Below, piece by piece: positions 1 to 5,648 of a stretch of 19,216 nucleotides of DNA. The stretch's first letter is position 1, and every line of letters starts with the position of its first letter. The stretch lies in assembly GCA_002358875.1 (NCBI GenBank), contig DEPS01000101.1, forward strand, positions 1 to 19,216, read 5' to 3'. The notes under the pieces were generated by a model. The model was not told the DNA's origin and did not search any database. It saw nothing but the letters and a program-made list of their open reading frames with translations. The translations under genes and the position numbers were made by a program. The stretch is from Lachnospiraceae bacterium UBA3386 (GTDB taxonomy: Bacteria; Bacillota; Clostridia; Lachnospirales; Lachnospiraceae).

Positions 1-23
1 CCTGCGCACAAATTAAATTGTAA

Positions 24-62
24 TTCCGGACCATCGAAGAAGCTTCAAATGTTGTCCGGGAA
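24..62 (-). terminator. Weak inverted repeat just downstream of the tRNA
   Basis: GTCCGGGAA at 54-62 and TTCCGGAC at 24-31 pair with one bulged base, and the loop contains the self-complementary GAAGCTTC (39-46). On the minus strand this lies directly after the tRNA 3' end and is followed by an A/T-rich stretch without a clean T run. It could be the tRNA terminator or a processing stem. The lack of a T tract keeps confidence low. Confidence 0.3.
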
Positions 63-63
63 G

Positions 64-137
64 TGGAACCGACGGGGCTCGAACCCATGACCTCCCGCAC
101 GTCAAGCGGACGCTCATCCCAGCTGAGCTACGGTTCC
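64..137 (-). tRNA. tRNA-Val (anticodon GAC)
   Basis: Read on the minus strand the 74 bases fold as a full cloverleaf. The acceptor stem GGAACCG/CGGTTCC is perfect (131-137 with 65-71), the D stem is GCTC/GAGC, the anticodon loop is TTGACGT giving anticodon GAC (valine, codon GUC, also GUU by wobble), and the T arm holds the invariant TTCGAGC loop. The discriminator base is A at 64. The bases after it do not give an encoded CCA, so CCA is added after transcription. It stands alone here; no other tRNA is visible in the window. Its own promoter lies about 50 bp upstream. Confidence 0.96.
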
Positions 138-158
138 ATCCATTGGCTTTCTTTGTTT

Positions 159-185
159 CTTTTGTTTCCCGGCCGCCAACAAAAG
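159..185 (-). other. Inverted repeat in the tRNA-Val 5' leader
   Basis: CTTTTGTT (159-166) and AACAAAAG (178-185) form an 8-bp perfect stem around an 11-base G+C-rich loop. It sits between the -10 box and the mature tRNA 5' end. The transcript probably starts near 181, inside the right arm, so it may be a DNA-level palindrome or only a chance A/T stem in a leader that is trimmed off. Confidence 0.35.
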
Positions 186-187
186 CC

Positions 188-216
188 ATTATATATGACC
201 TTCTCTGGTAATGCAA
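188..216 (-). promoter_or_regulatory. Sigma-A-type promoter for tRNA-Val
   Basis: On the minus strand TTGCAT (211-216) and a perfect TATAAT (188-193) are separated by exactly 17 bp, the preferred spacing of the vegetative promoter. A T/A-rich stretch (about 217-250) lies just upstream of the -35 on this strand and may act as an UP-like element. It points at the tRNA, with a predicted start near 181. Confidence 0.85.
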
Positions 217-368
217 GCCTTTTTTTAAAATTTTTTAAAGTTTTTTTTGTTCTGTTACTGCACCTTCGCATCGTCAAGAAAATGTGTTAGTATAAGGTCT
301 TAGTACTTCTCTTTCATAGCACACTGTCTATTCAAAAGCAAGGATTGTTCAACTATTCGGAGTTCTTC
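217..368 (+). other. Divergent intergenic region between tRNA-Val and the NusG-II gene
   Basis: The left part (about 220-250) is nearly all T and A. A TATAAG at 291-296 could be the -10 box of the plus-strand pair of genes, but no convincing -35 lies 16-18 bp upstream, so the promoter is tentative. An in-frame TTG at 345 could extend the next gene by 8 codons, but the AAGGA before it touches the codon, so the downstream ATG is preferred. No terminator or gene is seen here. Confidence 0.4.
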
Positions 369-824
369 ATGATTCACTGCCTGAAAAAAGCTGATTTTCT
401 GCTCTTTTTCTTCTTTCTTGCATCTGCCGCCCTGATTGCCGCCCTGCCTTATGTGCGCTCCGCCTCTTCAGCAGGCTCAAGGACCGGAACCGGCTCTGTC
501 GCAGATTCCAGCACAGATACAGCCTCTGACAGCAGTCAGAAAGTGAAGATCATGTGCAGAGGGGAATTGATCGGCCTTTATCCCCTTGACAGGGATGAGG
601 ATATCGAGATCCTCCGCGATGGGCATAGGAACCTGGTATCCATCAGGGACAGGGCGGTCCATATGGAGGAATCTGACTGTAAAAATCAGGTCTGCGTAAA
701 TACGGGAACGATCTCCCGCACGGGAGAGCTCATCGTGTGCCTGCCCAACCAGGTCATTGTGGAGATCATCCGCAGCACGGAAGGAAGTGATGATAATGAA
801 GAGATCGATGCCGTCGTCAAATGA
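369..824 (+). CDS. NusG domain II-containing protein, membrane-anchored
   Basis: This 151-residue protein has one hydrophobic N-terminal segment (about residues 9-28), a low-complexity Ser/Thr/Gly/Asp linker (about 32-60), and a C-terminal extracytoplasmic domain. The domain carries the pattern C-x4-C, then a short Gly-rich turn, then CLPN, followed by hydrophobic strands (VIVEII), as in the NusG_II (DUF1312) family. The ATG at 369 has GGAG at 359-362, six bases upstream. The family is known to sit beside Gx transporters and FMN-binding proteins in Firmicutes, which fits the next gene; its biochemical role is not established. It overlaps the next gene by 29 bp, so the two are probably translated together. 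The domain is a small beta-fold; it should not be taken as a transcription factor. Confidence 0.82.
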   Translation: MIHCLKKADFLLFFFFLASAALIAALPYVRSASSAGSRTGTGSVADSSTDTASDSSQKVKIMCRGELIGLYPLDRDEDIEILRDGHRNLVSIRDRAVHMEESDCKNQVCVNTGTISRTGELIVCLPNQVIVEIIRSTEGSDDNEEIDAVVK

Positions 825-1332
825 GGGAGCGGGAACTGCCGCGCGCAGAGTCGCTCTGACGGGGCTCCTCGCTGCTCTTGCCCTGATCTTTTCCTATGTA
901 GAAGCCCTCTTTCCCCTTAACGCCGGTATTCCGGGGATCAAGCTCGGCCTTGCCAACCTCGTCCCTCTTCTCGTCCTCTACCGTCTGGACGCGAGGTACG
1001 CAGCCTGTGTAAATCTCCTTCGTGTGGTTCTTGCAGGCCTTTTGTTTACAGGCGCCTTCGCAGCCCTCTATTCCCTCTGCGGCTGCGCGGCCAGCTTCCT
1101 GTGTATGTACCTGCTCAAAAAGACCGGTCTGTTCTCAATCATCGGTGTGAGCATGGCCGGCGGAGTGATGCACAACGCGGGGCAGCTGGCCGTGGCCATA
1201 GTTACAGTCTCCGGCCCTCAGCTTATACACTACCTGCCTGTTCTGATCCTCTCCGGGATGGCAGCTGGTATCATTGTGGGAATCGGGACATATATTCTGT
1301 CCGACAGGATTCCGGCAAAGTTTTTCCGTTAG
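796..1332 (+). CDS. Gx transporter family membrane protein (Hpre_diP_synt_I)
   Basis: This 178-residue integral membrane protein has about five hydrophobic segments and the family signatures GIKLGLANLVPL near the N-terminus and AGGVMHNAGQL in the middle. It was long annotated as heptaprenyl diphosphate synthase component I, but the multi-spanning topology resembles ECF S-components, and current naming is Gx transporter family; the substrate is unknown. Three in-frame ATGs lie near the start (796, 790 and an upstream TTG-type extension). AAGGAAG at 781-787 is 8 bases from the ATG at 796 and only 2 from that at 790, so 796 is chosen. The start lies inside the preceding gene, typical of translational coupling. 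No polyprenyl synthetase partner follows; the next gene is pncB with its own promoter. Confidence 0.85.
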   Translation: MKRSMPSSNEGAGTAARRVALTGLLAALALIFSYVEALFPLNAGIPGIKLGLANLVPLLVLYRLDARYAACVNLLRVVLAGLLFTGAFAALYSLCGCAASFLCMYLLKKTGLFSIIGVSMAGGVMHNAGQLAVAIVTVSGPQLIHYLPVLILSGMAAGIIVGIGTYILSDRIPAKFFR

Positions 1333-1379
1333 TCCTCTTCGTGCGTCATGCCGGCATCCCATGTTTTTTTACAGCCTCA

Positions 1380-1408
1380 TTGCGTAACTGCTCCAAATGA
1401 AGTACAAT
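1380..1408 (+). promoter_or_regulatory. Predicted sigma-A promoter of pncB
   Basis: TTGCGT (1380-1385) and TACAAT (1403-1408) are separated by 17 bp. A start near 1415 would give a leader of about 85 nt that includes the palindrome at 1439-1456. This promoter makes pncB a separate unit from the Gx transporter gene. Confidence 0.65.
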
Positions 1409-1438
1409 AGGCTGATACAGTCATGGATTAATAAAAGG

Positions 1439-1456
1439 ACAGGAGACGGCTCCTGT
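1439..1456 (+). promoter_or_regulatory. Perfect palindrome in the pncB leader (operator or RNA hairpin)
   Basis: ACAGGAG (1439-1445), loop ACGG, CTCCTGT (1450-1456): a 7-bp perfect inverted repeat about 25 bp after the predicted start site. It is not followed by a T tract, so it is not an intrinsic terminator. At DNA level it could bind a repressor; the niacin-responsive NiaR (YrxA) repressor is the known regulator of such genes in Firmicutes, but I cannot confirm a match to its box. At RNA level the right arm (CTCCT) is also complementary to the Shine-Dalgarno AAAGGAG at 1484-1490. Confidence 0.5.
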
Positions 1457-1500
1457 ATTGAAACCGGATCAGTATCGCTTTGGAAAGGAGAATCCATGTT

Positions 1501-2976
1501 ATGGACAGACAGAACCTGACCCTCCTCACCGATCTCTATGAGCTGACGATGATGCAGGGTTATTTCAAGAACAAGGAAGAGAACCGCACAGTTATCTTTG
1601 ATGCCTTCTATCGCACGAACCCCTTCGGAGGCGGCTATGCCATCATGTGCGGTGTCGAGCAGCTGGTCCGCTATGTGCAGGACCTGCATTTTTCCAGACA
1701 GGACATTGATTATCTTCGGAGCCTGGGAATTTTTGATGCGGATTTTCTTGATTATCTTGCGGATTTCCGTTTTACCGGCGATATTTACGCGATTCCCGAA
1801 GGAACACTGATGTTCCCCCGCGAGCCGATGGTGAAGGTCATTGCTCCGATCGCACAGGCGCAGCTCATGGAAACTGCGATCCTTAACATTATCAACCACC
1901 AGAGCCTGATCGCTGCCAAAGCGGCGCGCATCTGCTATGCGGCGCGCGGAGACGGTGTCATGGAATTCGGTCTTCGCAGGGCGCAGGGGCCCGACGCGGG
2001 CACCTACGGGGCGCGCGCGGCTGTCATCGCGGGCTGCGTGGGCACTTCCAACGTGCTTTGCGGCGAGCTTTTCGACGTGCCGGTCAAGGGAACTCACGCC
2101 CACAGCTGGATCATGAGCTTCCCGGATGAGCTGACCGCCTTCAAGACCTACGGCGAGCTGTATCCCAACGCCTGCATCCTGCTCGCGGACACCTATGACA
2201 CGCTCAAATCCGGTGTTCCCAACGCCATCAAGACCTTCCAGTACCTTCGTGACAAGGGGATCCTCGGCAAGGGCTACGGCATCCGTCTTGACAGCGGCGA
2301 CCTTGCGTATATTTCCAAGAAGGCAAGGAAAATGCTCGATGACGCAGGCTTCCCGGACGCCATCATCTCCGCTTCCAATGACCTCGACGAGCACCTGATC
2401 GATTCCTTAAAGAGCCAGGGCGCGACGATCACCGCCTGGGGTGTAGGCACGAATCTGATCACGGCTAAGGACAATCCTTCCTTCGGCGGCGTCTATAAGC
2501 TGGCCGCTATCCAGAATGATGACGGAACCTTCGTCCCCAAGATCAAGCTTTCCGAGAACACCGAAAAGGTCACAAATCCCGGAAACAAGAAGATCTACCG
2601 TGTATATAACGAGCCTGAGCATAAGATCCAGGCGGACCTCATCTGTCTCGATGATGAAGTCTTCACCGATACCGATACGATCACTCTTTTCGATCCCGCG
2701 GAGCCCTGGAAGAAGACCAAGCTCCATCCCGGTGAGTTCTCTCTTCGGGAGCTCATGGTCCCGCTCTTCAAGGACGGAAAGTGTGTCTATGAGTCACCTA
2801 AGACCATGGATATCAGGGCTTACTGCATGAAGGAGCAGGAGACTCTCTGGGACGAATCCCGCCGTCTCGTGAACCCTCATCAGGTCTATGTCGATCTCTC
2901 ACAGAAGCTGTATGACAACAAGCTCCGTCTCCTTGATGAGATCACAGAGCAGAAAATGAAGATGCATGAAGACTGA
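1501..2976 (+). CDS. pncB: Nicotinate phosphoribosyltransferase
   Basis: The 491-residue product makes nicotinate mononucleotide from nicotinate, PRPP and ATP, the salvage entry into NAD synthesis in the cytoplasm. The N-terminus LLTDLYELTMMQGYF is diagnostic of the long Gram-positive form. GTHAHSW at residues 197-203 carries the conserved histidines, including the one phosphorylated in the family; IRLDSGDLAY and the ITAWGVGTNLI segment supply phosphoribosyl and base-site residues. Length is normal. AAAGGAG at 1484-1490 is 10 bases from the ATG at 1501. A second, out-of-frame ATG at 1496 is closer to the SD but opens only a 7-codon frame ending at 1519. It has its own promoter and is followed by a 40-nt repeat array and a shared terminator. 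The last 12 codons (EITEQKMKMHED) fall in the first copy of that array. Confidence 0.97.
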   Translation: MDRQNLTLLTDLYELTMMQGYFKNKEENRTVIFDAFYRTNPFGGGYAIMCGVEQLVRYVQDLHFSRQDIDYLRSLGIFDADFLDYLADFRFTGDIYAIPEGTLMFPREPMVKVIAPIAQAQLMETAILNIINHQSLIAAKAARICYAARGDGVMEFGLRRAQGPDAGTYGARAAVIAGCVGTSNVLCGELFDVPVKGTHAHSWIMSFPDELTAFKTYGELYPNACILLADTYDTLKSGVPNAIKTFQYLRDKGILGKGYGIRLDSGDLAYISKKARKMLDDAGFPDAIISASNDLDEHLIDSLKSQGATITAWGVGTNLITAKDNPSFGGVYKLAAIQNDDGTFVPKIKLSENTEKVTNPGNKKIYRVYNEPEHKIQADLICLDDEVFTDTDTITLFDPAEPWKKTKLHPGEFSLRELMVPLFKDGKCVYESPKTMDIRAYCMKEQETLWDESRRLVNPHQVYVDLSQKLYDNKLRLLDEITEQKMKMHED

Positions 2977-3112
2977 ACGAGGTCTCAGAGCAAAATAAAG
3001 ATGCCTGAGGACTGAATCAGATCTCAGATCAATAAAAATGATGCTTGAGGACTGGATCAGATCTCAGATCAATAAAAATGATGTTTGAGAACCGAATCAG
3101 ATCTCAGATCAG
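2941..3112 (+). repeat. 40-nt tandem direct repeats beginning inside the 3' end of pncB
   Basis: Four consecutive 40-nt units lie at 2941-2980, 2981-3020, 3021-3060 and 3061-3100, plus a partial unit at 3101-3111. Units 3 and 4 are nearly identical (both begin ATCTCAGATCAATAAAAATG); unit 1, which holds the last pncB codons and its TGA, is the most different. Each unit keeps the order ATCTCAGAKC, then ATAAARATG-like, then TTGAGGACTGAATCAG-like sequence. The simplest reading is that the 3' end of pncB was duplicated in tandem after the stop codon, with the coding copy held by selection or older. Because 40 is not a multiple of 3, the copies do not extend the protein. Confidence 0.9.
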
Positions 3113-3164
3113 GAACAAGCAGCCCTGGAACTTAAAAGGGCTGAGGAAAACTTATCATAAAAAC

Positions 3165-3202
3165 AGGCCGGCTTCAGCATCTTGCTAAAGCCGGTCTTTT
3201 TT
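3165..3202 (+). terminator. Bidirectional rho-independent terminator between pncB and the CotH gene
   Basis: The arms AGGCCGGCTT (3165-3174) and AAGCCGGTCT (3188-3197) pair over 10 bp (one G-T), with an inner AGCA/TGCT stem, followed on the plus strand by a T run (3197-3202). On the minus strand the same stem is followed by TGTTTTTATG, so it can also end transcripts of the convergent CotH gene, whose stop codon lies 12 bp away. Confidence 0.92.
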
Positions 3203-3214
3203 GTTTTCAGCCTG

Positions 3215-5605
3215 TCATTTTTCCGGCTGCGCAATTGCTCGCACGGTAACTACTAAGGCCTCTTCTCCATCTGTTTTTTTCTGCCGGAGGGCATCGCTGA
3301 TCAGGATAGTTGTGAGATCGCGGTTGACCGGGTTCTTTCCCTGACCTTCATCCGGCTCATCTAAAGCTTTGTTGTCTTTGAGAACACCGTCAATTTCCCA
3401 GCCCGCAAACCTGTATCCCTCCTGCACACATGCCCGGGCTGTAAATGAAGTCCCGGTATAATACGTGCCGGTCCAGGTCTGTCCGGATTTAAGGGACTGG
3501 ATCTTTTTATCTGGTGATATGCCGCAGTCATCGTTCCAGGCGACACAAACGCCTTCTCCGGCCTCGATTCGGACTGTATACCTCTCTGTCAGCCCCATGT
3601 ATTTTTCAATGTCCGCCCGGTACAGCTCCTCCTTTTCTCTGACATTCTGTTTCGTAACCTCAGCTGTGTGCTCCATCTCCGACCAGAAATCCTCCCCGTA
3701 ATCAAGAAGATATTCCCGTTTGATGCTGCCGTACAGTTTATCGAGCACAGCACAGGCATGGTCGGGCTTAAAGCATGTATTAAGAAGGTCGTCTACATAA
3801 GTCAGGAAAGTATCGCGATATTTTTTACATTCCATGACGTGGTGGAAGGTCGCGCCTTTATCCTTCATAAGGTAGTCGACCAGTTCCGTCGACCATCGTG
3901 TCGGATCGCCGTGAAGATTGTTGGACAGGATCTGATCCATGTCGTCGAGGACGAAGCGGATCCGCCCGTCTGTATAGGGATTATCCGGGTCCTGCTCTCC
4001 CAGATAACGCCAGATCGTCACGTTGTTGAAGGGCCAGTCCGCATTGTTTAAGAGGACTTCAAGGGCAAAATAGAACAAGTAGTTGTCCATGTCAACCGCC
4101 TGTTCGAGCGCCTCCTGTCTGGCAGGATCTGTCAGGTCAGAGGCAAACAGCTTCAGAATCTTTGCTTTGGTATAAACATCCACATCGCTGCCGCTGTATT
4201 TTTCCATGGCTTTCGAGACGTTCAGACCGAAAAGGCTGCACAGGTATTCCTTGTCGGCGCTGGGCGTGATGTCGCAGACCGTGTAAAACTCCCCGTTGAG
4301 GAACATGACACCGGGCCGGTTTTCAGTCAGGCCGTAAAAACCGCACTCATCGGTCAGTTCTTTTGCAAACTGATTGCGGACGCTGCGGATATGATAGGTC
4401 GGCACGCCATGAGACCGGAACTTGATCTTCTTAAAGAGGCTGACCTCGCGGGCAGCCCTTCCTTCTCCTTCGTCTGCCTCCCCAGTTCCGGAAGAAGCAG
4501 GGGAAAAAATGTCCAGCGAAAAATAATCACCGGAGGATCCCCGCGCTTTGGAAGCCTCGGCACGGAAGGACCTGGTTGACAGGTTCCTCGAGCTGTATCC
4601 GGAAATATTAAGCCCCGTATCCTCTTCCAGAAGGACATCTCCCTTTCCCGAAAACAGCGTTACGTGTCCGTTCTTGACCCAGTCATCCCCCTGCTGGAAA
4701 TAATTTCCGGCCCGGTCCGGGCGGACACCCTTATCGATGTCTGTCTGATAATGGCTTCCCTTTACCATGATTCCCTTTTCATAGTCGAAAAGATTGGCCG
4801 AATCCGTCACAACGCTGGCAATAAAGACATCCTGATATCTCTGTGCCGCACCAGGTCCGATCACATAGGTCCTGGTCTGCACAGGGCTTTTGTCCTCTCC
4901 CTGTATCAGACAGGCACGGACAGGAACCACGCAGATATCGTCTTTTACACGTTCCGGACGTACACCGTCATCGGAAGCTGCCGTCCAGATCTCCTCCAGC
5001 CAGGCACTCCGGCCGTCCTCTATGGTCGGATTTGTCTCAGGAACGTTCTTTTCTTCTTTCCCGGAGATTTCCTTCTCTTCTGCCCCGGAGACGGCGCTCT
5101 TTTCTGTTCCGGAGAGATCTTCCTCCTCAGTTCCGGATCCGGCAGCGGCCTGCTTCTCCTGCTCCAGACGATCCGCCTCTGCCTTCTCAATCGCTTTTGC
5201 AATCGCTTTCCGGCGTCCATCTTCCCGGCGCTCCGCTTCCTTTAATGCTTCTTTATAAGCCTCTTTGAGATCTATCCCGCCCTCATAAAGCAGGCTTTCC
5301 TCCGTCGGCTCATCTCCATTGAGCGTATAGCGGATCTCGATATTGCTGTCTTTCGGGATACTGTCCGAAGCTGTCAGACTGAGGACAAATCCCTCTTCGA
5401 AAAAGCCGCTCTCCTCGCCAAAAGACAATGCGGCTGCACCTTCTTCCATTCCGGCCAGGGCTGCACGGAGCGTCCTCTTACTCTCCTGTACAAAACATAA
5501 AATAAGGAGGACAGCCATGAGAACTGTCAGACCGGCCGCATAAAGATAAGCCCACTGTCTGGTTCTGCGTCCTCCAGGCGGAAAATGGCGGCTTGAACCT
5601 TTCAT
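3215..5605 (-). CDS. CotH-kinase family surface protein with chitobiase-like N-domain and C-terminal InlB-B-type repeat
   Basis: A 796-residue single-pass protein. Residues 1-18 are basic and 19-39 form a membrane anchor, so the rest is outside. Residues 73-110 resemble a chitobiase/hexosaminidase C-terminal (FN3-like) domain (IRYTLNGDEPTEE); its last strand, SPVQTRTYVIGPG, appears only at 240-252, split by a charged helical insertion (112-155) and 8-residue repeats (157-188). The CotH kinase domain runs from about 258 to 660: NGEFYTVCDIT at 437, NADWPFNNVTIWR at 521-533, and FVLDDMD at 551-557, whose Asp residues are expected to bind metal-ATP. Residues 676-740 look like a divergent InlB B-repeat (YRFAGWEIDG). 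B. subtilis CotH phosphorylates spore-coat proteins; here the locus is a surface polysaccharide cluster, so the target is unknown. AGGAAGGA precedes the ATG by 7 bases; the gene follows the GT-C gene by 43 bp. Confidence 0.88.
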   Translation of the reverse strand: MKGSSRHFPPGGRRTRQWAYLYAAGLTVLMAVLLILCFVQESKRTLRAALAGMEEGAAALSFGEESGFFEEGFVLSLTASDSIPKDSNIEIRYTLNGDEPTEESLLYEGGIDLKEAYKEALKEAERREDGRRKAIAKAIEKAEADRLEQEKQAAAGSGTEEEDLSGTEKSAVSGAEEKEISGKEEKNVPETNPTIEDGRSAWLEEIWTAASDDGVRPERVKDDICVVPVRACLIQGEDKSPVQTRTYVIGPGAAQRYQDVFIASVVTDSANLFDYEKGIMVKGSHYQTDIDKGVRPDRAGNYFQQGDDWVKNGHVTLFSGKGDVLLEEDTGLNISGYSSRNLSTRSFRAEASKARGSSGDYFSLDIFSPASSGTGEADEGEGRAAREVSLFKKIKFRSHGVPTYHIRSVRNQFAKELTDECGFYGLTENRPGVMFLNGEFYTVCDITPSADKEYLCSLFGLNVSKAMEKYSGSDVDVYTKAKILKLFASDLTDPARQEALEQAVDMDNYLFYFALEVLLNNADWPFNNVTIWRYLGEQDPDNPYTDGRIRFVLDDMDQILSNNLHGDPTRWSTELVDYLMKDKGATFHHVMECKKYRDTFLTYVDDLLNTCFKPDHACAVLDKLYGSIKREYLLDYGEDFWSEMEHTAEVTKQNVREKEELYRADIEKYMGLTERYTVRIEAGEGVCVAWNDDCGISPDKKIQSLKSGQTWTGTYYTGTSFTARACVQEGYRFAGWEIDGVLKDNKALDEPDEGQGKNPVNRDLTTILISDALRQKKTDGEEALVVTVRAIAQPEK
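5039..5134 (-). repeat. Four 24-nt in-frame repeats (8-residue SGxEEKxx) in the CotH protein
   Basis: Units at 5111-5134, 5087-5110, 5063-5086 and 5039-5062 each encode an 8-residue period: GTEEEDLS, GTEKSAVS, GAEEKEIS, GKEEKNVP. The TCC-GG junction and the GAR-rich middle are preserved at DNA level. The segment is a hydrophilic, probably flexible spacer within the insertion that splits the chitobiase-like domain. Confidence 0.85.
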
Positions 5606-5648
5606 TTATCAATCCTTCCTCAATCTATCCTGTCTGATCGGTCCTCTC

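Noticed and set aside
1347..1370. Terminator after the Gx transporter gene (ATGCCGGCAT followed by a T7 run)
   Set aside because: The palindrome can form only a 3-bp stem with a 4-base loop and is separated from the T run by six bases, too weak to call an intrinsic terminator.
1369..2394. A 341-codon open frame on the minus strand opposite pncB
   Set aside because: It is antisense to an unmistakable pncB with its own promoter and SD; the product has no recognisable features.
2941..3112. CRISPR array
   Set aside because: The 40-nt units abut directly without unique spacers and begin inside a coding gene.
3215..5605. Spore coat operon assignment for the CotH gene
   Set aside because: No CotB, CotG or other coat gene is nearby, and the protein has a membrane anchor and surface-type domains, so the family name alone does not support a coat role.
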